From NCBI GenBank assembly GCA_036172665.1, contig CM069872.1, positions 50,764,101-50,828,100 of the forward strand: DNA of 64,000 bases, read 5' to 3'. Both the position numbers and the translations under genes were made by a program. Below are positions 44,641 through 55,651 of this stretch, piece after piece (position 1 is the stretch's first letter; every line of letters begins with the position of its first letter). Below the pieces are notes generated by a model. That model saw only the letters and a program-made list of their open reading frames with translations. It was not told the DNA's origin and ran no database searches. Source of the stretch: Prosopocoilus inquinatus. Taxonomy: Eukaryota > Arthropoda > Insecta > Coleoptera > Lucanidae.

Positions 44641-47600
44641 AAATTAAAAAAAGATCTCTTGCCAAAATAAGTACAGCTTAGCTGCCATCTTCATAAAAGA
44701 GAAATCAAAAATGTGGTGATCGATCGACGGGATTGACATTTACAATAAAATAAATTCAAATCCAGCAAAAAAAACAAAAACAAAAGATGATCAGTTGATA
44801 ATTAAAAAAATAATGTCAAATAAAATCAAAGAAAAGGTGTTCAACTGATAGCTAAAATAAAAATAAATCAAATTAAATCGAATATAAGAGGAAAAAAAGA
44901 AAAGCAAATCAACTGATTATATTCAAAATTAAAAAACAAATACAGTCAAATGAGGTAAAACAAGAGACGATCGTCGGTGAATGAAAAATATGATGAAAAC
45001 AAAAATTGTTGTGTGAAACTAACATTAACTCAAATCAGCATAAAAACTGATGAATTCTATTTTAATTCGTAAATATCAAAGAAAAAGAGTATGTGTAAAA
45101 ATGAAAATAAAAAGTTAAATCGAATCGAAGAGAAAACAAAATTAAAATTTTAATAAACTCAAATCGAGTAAAAGAAAACAAAAGACGATCATCCGATCAT
45201 TGACAAATAATGTCAAACAAAAGAAGAAATCAAAACAAAAGATGATCAATTAATTAGCTAAAAAATAAAAAGAAATCAAATGAAATCGAATACACGCTGA
45301 CCAACTGATTATAAAGAAGAAAAAAAAAGAAAAGCAGATCAATTGATTACATATAATATTAAAAAAGACGATCAATTATTTATTATCGAAATAAAATACT
45401 GTCAAATAAAATGAAACAAAAGACGATCGTCGATATAAAAGCTGATGAACTTTATCATCACAACTAAAAGTTTAAAGTCAAACCGAGTAAAATAGAAAAC
45501 AAAATTTAAATTTAAAATAAACTAAATCGAAATGGAGTAAAAAATAAAAAAAACAATCAACTATAATTGACAAATAATGTCAAATAAAATCAAAATCAAA
45601 AAATGTATTCTATAAATTTAATATTAAAGAAAAAAGACGTTTAGTAAATAGTTAAAAAATAAAATAAAGTCAAACCGAATAAAAGGGAAAAGAAAATTTA
45701 AATTTTAATTAAAATTAACTCAAATCGAGTAAAAAGAAAACAAGAGGCTAACACGTATAATTTAAATTTGAAATGAAATAAACTCAAATCGAATAAAAGA
45801 GAAAACAAAATTTAAATTTAAACTACAATAAACTCGAATCGAGTAAAAAGAGAACAAAAGACATTCACCTATAATTGTCAAATAATGTCAAATAAAATCA
45901 AACAAAAGAAAAACATAAACAAAAGACGATCAATTGATAATTAAAAAATAACATCAAATAAAATCAAAGAAAAGGTGATCAATTGATAGCTAAAATAAAA
46001 ATAAATCAAATTAAATCGAATAAAAGAGGAAAACAAGAAAAACGGATCAATTGATTAAAATTGAAAAAAAAATGCAATTAAATGAAATGAAACAAGAGAC
46101 GATCGGCGTTGAATGAAAAATATGACGAAAACTAAAATTCTGTGCAATTAACAATAAGTCTGATCAGTACACTCAAAATATTTGTTAAATTTGGATTTTT
46201 TGATTGATTGATCCAATACAGTTTTTTTCTTGGATCAACCAAGAAAGTCAAATTTAACAAATATTTTTGATTAAATACAGTCAATAGCAATGATTTGGTT
46301 GTTCTAATGAATTTTGTTTTCTGAGTGTATAAAAACTGACGAATTTTATCGTCACTAATAATTTAATTTATAAATATTAAAGAAGAAGACTATCAGTAAA
46401 TATTAAAAAAAAAAACTCAAATAGAATGAAAGAGAAAACAAAATTAAAATTTTAATAAACTCAAATAAAGTCAAACAAGAGAAGAAATAAAAAGAAAAGA
46501 TGATCAGTTAATATCTAAAAAATAAAAGGACATCAAATGAAATCGAATAAAAGAAGAAAAAATTGATTAGATAGATATATTAAAAAAGAACAAAATAAAT
46601 TACAGTCGGATGAAATAAAATAAGAGATGACCGTCGATTAATGAAAGATATAATGAGAACAAAAATTATATGAAACTAATAATAAGTCAAATCGATATAA
46701 AAACTGCCGAATATTATCATCACAACTCAAAATTTAATTTGTAAATATTAAAGAAAAAAGACAATTAGTAAATAATTAAAAAGTAAAATAAAATCAAACC
46801 GAATTATAGAGCTTAGATTTAAACCGAAAATAAAATAAACTCAAATCAGGTAAAAGAAAACAAAATCCGATCACATATAACTGACGAATAATGTCAAATA
46901 AAATCAAACGAAAGAAGAAACAAAAACAAATGATGATCAATTGATAGCTAAGAAATAAAGACAAAGCAAAGGAAGTCGAATAAAAGAGAAAACAAAAGAC
47001 GATCACCTATAACTGACAAACAATGTCAAATAAAATCAAACAAAAGAAGAAACAAAAACAAAAGATGATCAATTGACAGCTAAAAAATAAAGCAAAGCAA
47101 AGGAAGTCGTATAAAGAAAAAAAGAAAAGCGGATCAATTCGCTATATTGAAAATAAAAGAGAAAAAAAAAAGACGATTATCAAAATAAAATGAAATAAAA
47201 TAAGAGACGATCGCCGATGTATGAAAGACGAAAACAAAATTGTTTTTTTACCTAACAATATAACAAGTCAAATCGGTCAAACTGACGAATTTTATCATCA
47301 TAAAAAAAATTAATCCGAAATATTAAAGAAAATTAATTTTATTCTGCATTTGATTTGAAATTATTTTATTTTAAATTTTAATTCCGTCGATTGAAAATTT
47401 TTGTTCTTTTCGTTTATTCGACTTGACTTTAGATTTGAAACCAGTCAATTGCACGCCATCTTTGTTTTCTCCTTTCCTTTATTCGATTTGAGTTCGTTTT
47501 AATTTTATTTTAATTATTTAATTTAATTAATTTAAGCCAAATCGAATAAAATAGAAAACGAAAATGTCATTCAACCGACGGGATTAAAATTTAGAACAAA

Positions 47601-48300
47601 ATAAACTCAAGTCGAGTAAAAGAAAACAAAAGACGATCAACTCATAATTAACAAATAAAAGTCAAAATATTAAACAAAAGAAGAAACCAAAAACAGAAGA
47701 TCTTCAATTGATATTAAAAATAAAAACAAATCAAATGAAATCGAATAAAATCTGATCAACTGATTTTACTCTTATGTATTAAAAATTAAATTAAATTAAG
47801 TCAAAACAGGTAAACCTGATCCTAAACTAATGGTAAGTCAAATTGATATAAAGTGACGAATTTTATCGCAATCAAAAATTTAATCTATAAATATTAAAGA
47901 AAAAGATGATCGATTAATAATTAAAAAAAAATAAAATCAAAGGAAAGATGATTAACTAAAAAGTAGAATTGTTTATACATTCTATAAAGAATTGAAATAA
48001 ATAAAGTCAAATAAGGAATTAAAAAGAAAGAAACAAAAGACCATCGGCGATGAAGAAAATAAAAAGTCAAGTTGAAGACGAAAATAATGATTCTATAAAA
48101 TGAACTGAAATTGTAAAGTCAAATAGAATCAGGAATTTTTAACCGAAAGCTTGAATGAACAAAAGAGAATCAAACTAATAAATCAAATATTAAATAAAAT
48201 CAAATCGATTTCAGAAAAGACAAACAAAAGACGTTCGATTTTTAATTAATTAAAAAAAAACTAAGTCAAATAGAACCACATATTATAATTTAATAAAATT
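44641..48300. repeat. A-rich satellite block with irregular higher-order repeats
   Basis: Long purine-rich DNA made of recurring sentences: ACAAGAGACGATCGTCG, then AATGAAAAATATGATGAAAA; CTCAAATCGAGTAAAAGAAA; AACAAAAGATGATCAATTGA; TGACAAATAATGTCAAATAA; GACGAATTTTATCATCAC. The GACGATCG(T/G)CG sentence recurs near 44962, 45415, 46090, 46617, 47197 and 48020, spacings of roughly 450-825. It is interrupted by a MITE and contains one segment in reverse orientation. No gene. Confidence 0.85.
46168..46329. mobile_element. MITE inserted in the A-rich satellite
   Basis: The outer ends CACTCAAAATATTTGTTAAA and TTTTGTTTTCTGAGTG are inverted over about 10 bases, and an inner pair (AAATATTTGTTAAATTTG, CAAATTTAACAAATATTT) is perfect. 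TA flanks on both sides (46168-46169, 46328-46329). Composition differs sharply from the surrounding array. Confidence 0.8.
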
Positions 48301-48900
48301 TAAATTTAAAACTGTTCGTACGCTTACACGCAATGAAGCATTAATTAAATTTGAGGATCGATGAAATTTTATTTCTCGTGAGGCCCTCGATGCCTGGAAA
48401 AGGTTGGAAACCCCCGTGGTTTGAGAGAAAATGAACTTTCGCCGACTTTGAAGACTTCGAATGAATTATTTTCCTTTCGCGTGCGTTTATACTAATATTA
48501 TTATTAACGTGTGTATTAAAAACAAAACTAATTTTAACTTTTAAAATTTCCACGCGCAAATAGGGCTTGTTCTCTCTGTTAAATTGCATCCGAAACTAAA
48601 GTTCGGTAGCGTGACCGAAAATTACGGGCACACGAAAACATAACACTTACAGAAACGTGAACCTCACCCTTCTTAATTCCCCCTTTCGTAAATGGGGCTT
48701 TTCTTTTTCCCGAACTGTATGTACAGTCGGAAAAGTTTTAGGTTCAGTTTTAACAGATAGATTTGCTTTCTATTTGAAATTTTATATCATGTATGTACTA
48801 TGATGCTCAACTTAAATGATACTTCTGCGTGCGAACCACACCCTTAATAACATTCAGCGTAAGGTCTACGAAACTGTCAAATGGTATCGTTTATGATGAA
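48301..48900. other. Unannotated non-coding stretch
   Basis: No gene recognised. The minus-strand frame 48341-48589 has no nameable domain. Confidence 0.5.
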
Positions 48901-49103
48901 CAGGGAAAAGAATTCAGGCCACTTAGTGTTGGACAGTTTTGACGCCGAATGTACTGTTTGCTCTCTCCACCTTGACTTATTAAATGGGAGGGGAAGGAGT
49001 GCGTTTTCATTTAATCAGAGATTATTGTGGGCGGGGCTGGTACAGTCCGAGTACTAAATTTTCGTATTGTTCGCGGAAGAAGTGGCCCGAATTCTTTTCC
49101 CTG
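48901..49103. mobile_element. hAT-like MITE, CAGGGAAAAGAATTC family, copy 2
   Basis: Ends CAGGGAAAAGAATTCAGGCC and GGCCCGAATTCTTTTCCCTG are inverted. Internal words GTCCGAGTACTAAATTTTCG and CACTTAGTGTTGGAC match copy 1 (16110-16329) in reverse orientation. Flanks ATGATGAA and ATGATTCT agree at 5 of 8. It lies directly before the 5' region of the large non-LTR element. Confidence 0.82.
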
Positions 49104-49206
49104 ATGATTCTGTGATGTGTCTTCACTGTGAATAGACGTGTCTGTGTTAAGCGGAAATTGCTCTCTTATTAATTTATTTAAAGTAACGCAATATATTTTT
49201 TGAAAA

Positions 49207-49859
49207 ATGCCAGATGTCAAAACCAGATCTGCATCTGAGGATGAGAGAAAAAACGAAACCTCAATCAAAAGAATAGTTGAAAGTGTCCTGAACTCGTCAA
49301 CTTTTTTTGGATACCCTTATAATTAAATTGCAAGAAAGTTTCAATCGTTTGTTTGCTGAAGAAATCAAGGTATATGCCCAAAAAGGTAGAACAACTCGAA
49401 GATCGACTTGAACAAGCTAGACGAGATGCAAATGAAGCTCAAGATGCTTTGGAACAATATTCTCGACTTAACAGTGTTCGGATTTTTGGCATACCAGAAA
49501 GCAAAGATGAAAACACCGATTCAGTTGTCACCAAATTCTGTCGGGAAAAACTGGGCTTAGAAATTTCTGCTAAGGACATCGATTGCAGCCACCGTCTTAT
49601 GGGGAGGGAACCACTGCACCGCCCCCTACTGGTAAAGTTTGTGAGCAGAAATATTAAGAAAATAGTTTTCAACAATAAAAGAAAGCTTAAGGGAAGTAAG
49701 ATTGTTATTAGGGAAGACCTTACTAGGATAAGAGTGCAATTATTAAAAGAAGCCGCGAAGAAATATGGAAGCAACAGAGTGTGGTCGAGCGGAGGTAATA
49801 TTTTGGCAAAAGTTGGCGATGCTATTCGGCGGATAAAATCCTTGAATGATTTAAAGTAA
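49207..49859 (+). pseudogene. ORF1 (RNA-binding, coiled-coil protein) of the non-LTR element
   Basis: ORF1 proteins of such elements bind the element RNA and form the particle with ORF2. The uninterrupted part (49353-49859) has a heptad-like coiled coil (QLEDRLEQARRDANEAQDAL), then an RRM-like segment beginning SVRIFGIPE with CREKLGLEISAKDIDCSHRL, and a basic C-terminal part. A better start is the ATG at 49207: its frame runs 39 codons to a stop at 49324-49326, and coding character continues after a slip in the T run at 49302-49308 and another in the A run near 49377-49384, giving about 218 codons in total. Both slips are in homopolymers, so sequencing or assembly error is possible. ORF1 is followed by about 190 bases before ORF2. 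Confidence 0.75.
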
Positions 49860-50050
49860 TAGCGCAGTGTTACAATTTGTATTTCGAGCTTGACTAGATC
49901 TTACCTTGTCTGACTCTCTACTTGGTCGACGCATTGAAAAAATTATAAAAACTTAATTTTAAAAAAATTATCGATTTGGAAATTCGCTTGCTCAGACTTG
50001 TACTTAGCATTTAATTACATTATTATGTACATATTTTCACATTATTTAGA

Positions 50051-51240
50051 TTGGTATTACGGGAGGATAGTATTATGAATCACCATTTAAAATTATCCCA
50101 TCTTAATATACGTTCTTTGGTAACTAAAATTAACGACATTAAACTATATTTATTTCATATGCGTTTAGATATTCTTGCATTGAGCGAAACATGGCTAACT
50201 AAAGACATAGATAATAGTATAATTCACGTTCCTGGTTATTTTTTAGTACGCAAAGATCGTGTTGGTCAGGGAGGTGGTGTCTGTGTATACATAAAAAATA
50301 TTTTTAAATATGCAAATATTGACGTTAACAATAATATTGAACAGTTGTGGTTTAGTATTAAACTTAATAATTTATGCCTTGCAGTAGGGGTGGTATATAA
50401 ACCTCCTTTGTTTCCATATAAAATCTTTATTGATGAGCTTGAACAAAGTTGTTCTCTATGTTTGTCACTTTTTGATAAAATAGTTTTTCTCGGAGATATG
50501 AATATTGATATGCTTAAGCCTTCTGCTGTTGATACTCTTTATTTTAATAATATTTTGGAGTCACTGGAGCTTGAACAGCTAATAGTTGAACCTACCAGAC
50601 TTACTGATAATTCAGAAACATTAATTGATGTTATATGCGTATCGGATGATGGCAGTGTAGATAAAGCTGGCATTGGCGATCTACATTTATCTGATCACGA
50701 ACTAGTTTACTGTGATCTCTCAATAAACATACCGAAAATTATTCCCACCCTGCGGACTTACAGATGTTTCAAGAACTTTGATCAAGAAAAATTTTACAAT
50801 GACTTATTACTTATACCACTGGATTGCATTTTTCATATGGCTAACATTAATGAAAAAATAGCATTTCTTAATTCTCAATTGCTTTATTAATTTAATTTCC
50901 ATGCTCCTATACGCGAAGTCCGGATAAACAAGAAAAGAGCTCCCTGGAACACGGACACCATCAAATTGATGATGTCTCTTCGCGATAAAGCCAAGTCCAC
51001 TTTTATTAAATATCGAACTTTGGCTAAGTGGGAATATTATAAGCCATTGCGAAATCTTACCAATCAAGCTATAATTAGAGAGAAAAGAGCGTATTTTAAA
51101 TACGTTACTAAAAGCTGTGATTCTAAAGCGATGTGGAAGGAATTAAATTCTTTAAGTATTTCAAAATCCAGAACATTCATTCCAGATTGCTTGCAAAAAC
51201 CGGACGACATCAACGATTATTTTCTTCAGAGTTTACCTGT
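50051..51240 (+). pseudogene. ORF2, endonuclease part (APE type), before the Gypsy insertion
   Basis: The endonuclease nicks the target DNA so that the 3' end primes reverse transcription. Motifs in order: HLNIRSL (residues 17-23), LSETWL (44-49), GDMNID (148-153), LIDVICVSDD (191-200) and LSDHELVYC (213-221), covering the catalytic and metal-binding residues expected for APE-type enzymes. The start at 50051 or the ATG at 50075 would both leave the domain intact. A TAA at 50888-50890 stops the frame in the linker; the same frame then continues (LMMSLRDKAKSTF; REKRAYFKYVTK) to the LTR at 51241. The truncated copy at 1080-1100 has a sense codon (NLFNKHAP) at the equivalent place, so the TAA is a mutation. 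The endonuclease itself is uninterrupted. Confidence 0.9.
51236..51240. repeat. Target-site duplication, left copy (CCTGT)
   Basis: Five bases abutting the LTR at 51241, repeated exactly at 55837-55841 beyond the other LTR. Confidence 0.9.
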
Positions 51241-51427
51241 TGTTATGTCTTGGGTACAATAATAACAAAGGAGGGGCTTGGAGCAACGTCGGAAATGAAA
51301 CACCAACAACGGTCTTGGGCCGAATGGCGGGACTCCCCGTTTATTTGTACATTCCGTCTACCTTGTGATACATATGAACTACAGTCCCTATGAACTACCC
51401 TTTAGCGCTATCTATCTCGACACCTCA
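51241..51427 (-). repeat. 3' LTR of the Gypsy element (187 bp)
   Basis: On the + strand begins TGTTATGTCTTGGGTAC and ends ATCTCGACACCTCA, i.e. TG...CA termini in both readings. Differs from the 5' LTR only at 51270-51276 (GGAGGGGC here against GCAGGC). Confidence 0.95.
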
Positions 51428-51443
51428 CTTCTTCCCTCTTTTT
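51428..51443 (-). other. Polypurine tract candidate
   Basis: Read on the minus strand this is AAAAAGAGGGAAGAAG, sixteen uninterrupted purines directly next to the 3' LTR, the expected site for plus-strand priming. Confidence 0.85.
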
Positions 51444-51463
51444 AATGTTGAACTTATTCTAAA

Positions 51464-52600
51464 TTACAAATCTAATCTATTTGGAACTTTTATAGTTCTC
51501 CTAGACCTACGTAAAGAGATAGGTTCACTAACAGTAGTTCCGCTGAAACTCGGTTCATGTGTTTGTTTTGATCCGTTATTAGTCTTTTCCTCTGTCTCTA
51601 ATTTTTCGGTTAGCCTGGGTTCATTTAAGACTTCGTCCTCGATTTCTATTCTTGACTCTTCCGTTCTTTCATCTGGTCTGTTCATCAGTCTTGTCATTTG
51701 CCTCGTCGTTTGATCTTCCAAGGTCAGTTCCCTAGATCTTTCCCCCTCTATCTCAGGCAGTCTAGGAACTGTGACATCTACTGCTGATTTTCTCACATCC
51801 TGGCGATGTACTATTCTCTCTTTCTGACTCATCTCCACCACGTATAAAGCTGGACTTGTCTGCTTTATAATGATTCCAGGAATCCATTTATAATTTTGGT
51901 TTCTCACTATATTTCTGTTCCTAATCCAAACTTTTTCTCCTGGTTTATACTTTTTCTCTTTCGAATCTATTTTATCCTTTATTCCTAATTTACCTGTTCC
52001 AAATGCTGGTTTCAGTAAGTTAAAACGTGTTCTAGGAGCCGTTTTGAAAATCATTTCAGCTGGTGTTAACTCTGACACTATTGGGTGTATTTCTGTAAGC
52101 AAAGAGAAAATTTTGCAAAACTTGGAAATTTGTTAAAGGGAATTCCTTTTGGTCATTTTCTATCAATTTCTTCTTCAACCCTCTCTTTACAATGTCAACG
52201 CCCTTTTCCGCGAAACCATTAATTTCCGGATGCCTTGGCGGTCTATGCAGTAAGTTAATTCCGTTTACATTGCAAAACTTCGAAAACTCCGATGAATTAA
52301 ATGGCGGACCATTATCGCAGACTACATTTCTCGGTAATCCATAAATCGCAAACATTTCTCTTAATTTGTCGATGACCTTGCCTGCATCTGTTCCTTCCAT
52401 GACTTTAACATCAATCCATTTTGATTTGTAATCATACATAATCAGAAATTCTTGTCTAAATTTAATGCACTCTCTCGAAGTTGTTTCCTGGTTTAGGCCA
52501 ATTTATCAATTCTGCAGTTCTGCTCACACTTCTCATCATCTGGCAACTTTGGCAGGAAGCTATTTTTGTTTCAATCTGTTCCTCCATACTAGGCCACCAA
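51464..52600 (-). pseudogene. Integrase region of the Gypsy element, broken
   Basis: The enzyme would insert the cDNA. Pieces in order on the minus strand: the zinc-binding H-H (HETHTG, at the end of the gag-pol frame) and C-x2-C (CQSC near 52540), which lie in different frames; a stop at about 52470; the core from 52439 (CDNGPPF with one catalytic Asp; HRPPRHPEINGFAEKG with the Glu); a frame change near 52060-52100; and the C-terminal part (PAEMIFKTAPRTRF, KPGEKVWIRNR, GIIIKQTSPALYVVEM) to 51464. The first catalytic Asp, expected just upstream of 52439, falls where a few bases appear missing. As given, integrase cannot be made in one piece. Confidence 0.85.
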
Positions 52601-55582
52601 CAAATTGACCGTGCCAACATTTTTGTTCCTATCCATACCTGTATGAGTCTCGTGAAACAGATTTAATATCGGTTCCCACAATCTCTTAGGAATTACCACT
52701 TTTGTACCGTACATCAGACATCCTCTTTCAATAGATAACTCGTCTTTGCGTCTAAAATACTGTTTTAACTCCTCTTCTTTAATCTGACTTGGCCACCCTC
52801 TCTTCGTTAAATCCAAAACCTTTGCTAGGATGCCATCCTTTTTAGTTTCCGCTGCAATCTCTTCAAAACTAATCAACTCCACTTCCTCTTCATTAAATGA
52901 ATTTATTGTTTCTGGTACCCCTGTTCCTTCCTTCAGAGGCAACCGCGATAATGCATCCGCGTTTCCAATGCTGCTGCCTTTTTTGTACCTTATTTCATAC
53001 CGGTAGTTGGACAATACGAGCGCCCATCGAATGATTCTCGACGCTGACATCACATTCACCGCTTTATTTGGATTGAAGATGACTTGCAATGGTTGGTGGT
53101 CTGTTATCAGGGTAAAACTTCTTCCGTAGATATACTTATGGAACCTCTTGACAGCAAAGATGATCGCTAATGCTTCCTTCTCTACCTGGGCATAATTCTT
53201 CTCTGCTGAGGACAGAGTACTGGAAGCAAACATAATTGGTTTTTCTACACCATCCACTTCATGACTGAGTATTGCCCCCACACCGTAATTACTGGCATCA
53301 GTTGTAATAACAATTGGTTTTGCAATATCATAATGGGTTAATACTTGATTACTTGCGATCAATTCCTTACTTTTCTCAAAAGCTCTTTGGCAATCCTTTG
53401 TCCACACATACTCTGTGTTTTTCTTCGTCAACTCATTCAAAGGTCCTAAAATTGTTGATGCTTTTGGCATGAATTTCACGTAGAAATTTATTAGTCCCAG
53501 ATATGCTTTCAACTGTGTTACGTTCACAGGCACTGGTGCCTTCACAATTGCATCAACTTTTTGTTTATCTGGATGAATACCTTCGCGATCTATTACATGA
53601 CCTAAATATCTTACTTTATTTTGAAAGAATTTACATTTACTTAAATTTACTTTCACATTGTATTTTTCAAGTCTTTTCAGAACTTCCTCGCATTTTTGAC
53701 GACACGACTCAAAATCTTCCCCACCGATCAAAATATCATCCAAGTAACAAAATACAGATTCCAAACCACTCAAAATCTGATCCATGATTGACTGGAAAAT
53801 TGCCGGTGCCGAAGAAATTCCAAAACACAATCTGGTAAATCTGAATAACCCTAAATGTGTATTAACAGTTAAATACTTTTGTGATGTTTCTTTAACTCTC
53901 AACTGCTGGTATGCCCCCTGTAGATCCAATACGGTGAAGACTTTGGATCCTGCTAGAGATGCGAAAATGTCTGCTGGCACAGGAAGCAGGTAATGGTCTA
54001 TTTCAATAACTTTGTTGACCGTTTTCTTTAAGTCAACACATAACCGAATTTCACCGTTACTCTTTCTTACTACTACAATAGGACTAGCCCAATCACTTTG
54101 ACTAACTGTTTTAACAATACCTGCTTCTACTAATCTATTTATTTCCGCCTCCACCTTTTCTTTAATAGGATAAGGGACAGTGTATGCCTTACTAAATACT
54201 GGAGTTGCCTCCTTTTTAACATTGAATTCTACAACAAACTCTTTTATACAAGTTGTCGGGTTATTTTTAAATACACTGGGAAATTTATTTGTATCAATAC
54301 TTTGAAATTCTGTAATCTCATTTATATGTGACTTTAATTCAAGAGCACACGTTTTTCTCCAATTAGGCCATAAGGTCTCTAACCAATTGCGCCCTAACAA
54401 TGGTACAAAATCACTACCTCTTATAACTACAATCGGTAATTTCACTTTTCTTCCCGCTGCTTCTACTGTAACCTGTATTTCCCCTAACACCCACACTTTT
54501 TCACCCGTTAATACTGATAAATTACAATTACTAGGTTCTAGCTCCAAGTTTACAAAATACTTTTTTTGACTACATTCAGACATTATGGTACGACTAGCAC
54601 CCGTATCTAATTCAAATACAACTGCTTTACCGTTTACTTTTAAACTTTGATGCATGGGCTTTTCTAACTTATTTATAGAACTTACACATCCTAATCTTAA
54701 ACTATCAGTTGATTCTGATGACTCATTCATTACATTTATCCTAGACTTACACATTCTTTTTGTATGTAACTTTTTACACCGAAAACACTCCCATGTCTTT
54801 GCTGGACATGTGTGCGCTTCATGATTGCCCCCACAACGATAGCATCCCCCTCGAGGCTGCTGCGAAGGTTTCTTTCTTGTCCCTTGCTGAGCTTCTTTAG
54901 GTTGCTTGGTTCCTCGACTGCTACTTGTCGAACCTCCTTTAGGTGCTCTGTACATCTTTCGCTGACTCGATGTCTTCTCCTCGGGATCCTGCCGATCCAA
55001 TTTGTTCACTCCTCCTCCCGGGGTTAATATTCGAGACTGCTGCATTGCAAGTTCCATTCCTTTTGCAATGTTCACGGCCCTTTCGAAGGTCAGGTCCCTT
55101 TCTGTGAGTAGCCTACGCTTAATTTGTTCCTCATAAAGACCCCAAACAAACTTGTCAGTGAGTGCCTCCTGCAGAAATGCTCCAAAATTACAGCTCTTCG
55201 CAAAATTTTTTAACTTGACCACGAAGGCAGCTATACCTTCTGTACTTTCTTGTTTGCAGCTGTGAAATTTCACCCGTTCTGCAATGACCAATGGCTTGGG
55301 ACTGAAGTGACCCTTCAAAACTGCGGTAATCTGAACATAACTTTGATTACTTGGCAACTCTGGTGCTAATAAGTCTTTCAACACCGTGTATGTTTCACCC
55401 CCTATTAACGTCAACAGCATGCAGACTTTCCTTTCTTCTGCTACATCATTACACAGAAACAACTGCTCCACTCTTTCCAAGTAACTCTCAAAATCACCAT
55501 TTCTTACATCAAAGTGTTCAATATGTCCGAACCACGCGGTCGGTGCATTACCTGCCTGCGGGCTTCCTTGCTGCATTTTCAC
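52589..55582 (-). CDS. Gag-protease-reverse transcriptase-RNase H polyprotein of the Gypsy element
   Basis: A 997-codon frame beginning 69 bases inside the 5' LTR. Gag region to about residue 245; two zinc knuckles, CYRCGGNHEAHTC (247-259) and CFRCKKLHTKRMC (266-278); aspartic protease with DTGA (326-329) and a second-lobe GRNWL (397-401); RT from about 460 with LDLQGAYQQ (552-560) and YLDD (613-616); RNase H with TDAS (761-764), TDHQPL (827-832) and NADALSR (874-880). It ends shortly after HETHTG (977-982), where the frame slips before the rest of integrase. The known activities of these domains are capsid formation, polyprotein cleavage and cDNA synthesis in the cytoplasm. The frame is intact and the motifs complete, so it may have been active recently. 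It overlaps no host gene. Confidence 0.95.
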   Translation of the reverse strand: MKMQQGSPQAGNAPTAWFGHIEHFDVRNGDFESYLERVEQLFLCNDVAEERKVCMLLTLIGGETYTVLKDLLAPELPSNQSYVQITAVLKGHFSPKPLVIAERVKFHSCKQESTEGIAAFVVKLKNFAKSCNFGAFLQEALTDKFVWGLYEEQIKRRLLTERDLTFERAVNIAKGMELAMQQSRILTPGGGVNKLDRQDPEEKTSSQRKMYRAPKGGSTSSSRGTKQPKEAQQGTRKKPSQQPRGGCYRCGGNHEAHTCPAKTWECFRCKKLHTKRMCKSRINVMNESSESTDSLRLGCVSSINKLEKPMHQSLKVNGKAVVFELDTGASRTIMSECSQKKYFVNLELEPSNCNLSVLTGEKVWVLGEIQVTVEAAGRKVKLPIVVIRGSDFVPLLGRNWLETLWPNWRKTCALELKSHINEITEFQSIDTNKFPSVFKNNPTTCIKEFVVEFNVKKEATPVFSKAYTVPYPIKEKVEAEINRLVEAGIVKTVSQSDWASPIVVVRKSNGEIRLCVDLKKTVNKVIEIDHYLLPVPADIFASLAGSKVFTVLDLQGAYQQLRVKETSQKYLTVNTHLGLFRFTRLCFGISSAPAIFQSIMDQILSGLESVFCYLDDILIGGEDFESCRQKCEEVLKRLEKYNVKVNLSKCKFFQNKVRYLGHVIDREGIHPDKQKVDAIVKAPVPVNVTQLKAYLGLINFYVKFMPKASTILGPLNELTKKNTEYVWTKDCQRAFEKSKELIASNQVLTHYDIAKPIVITTDASNYGVGAILSHEVDGVEKPIMFASSTLSSAEKNYAQVEKEALAIIFAVKRFHKYIYGRSFTLITDHQPLQVIFNPNKAVNVMSASRIIRWALVLSNYRYEIRYKKGSSIGNADALSRLPLKEGTGVPETINSFNEEEVELISFEEIAAETKKDGILAKVLDLTKRGWPSQIKEEELKQYFRRKDELSIERGCLMYGTKVVIPKRLWEPILNLFHETHTGMDRNKNVGTVNLLVA

Positions 55583-55632
55583 TGCTTCTTTTTCGAATTC
55601 TATTAATCTCGCTTATTACCGCGACAACAAAA

Positions 55633-55651
55633 TCCCGTCTCGTCGCCAATA
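55633..55651 (-). other. tRNA primer-binding site candidate
   Basis: Directly inside the 5' LTR, the minus strand reads TGGCGACGAGACGGGATT after two bases. The leading TGG pairs with a tRNA CCA end, and TGGCGAC resembles primer sites assigned to tRNA-Arg in some insect elements. The exact tRNA is not established. Confidence 0.6.

Noticed and set aside
51390..51713. 107-codon + strand frame across the LTR and integrase region
   Set aside because: It is the antisense of the Gypsy integrase C-terminal frame.
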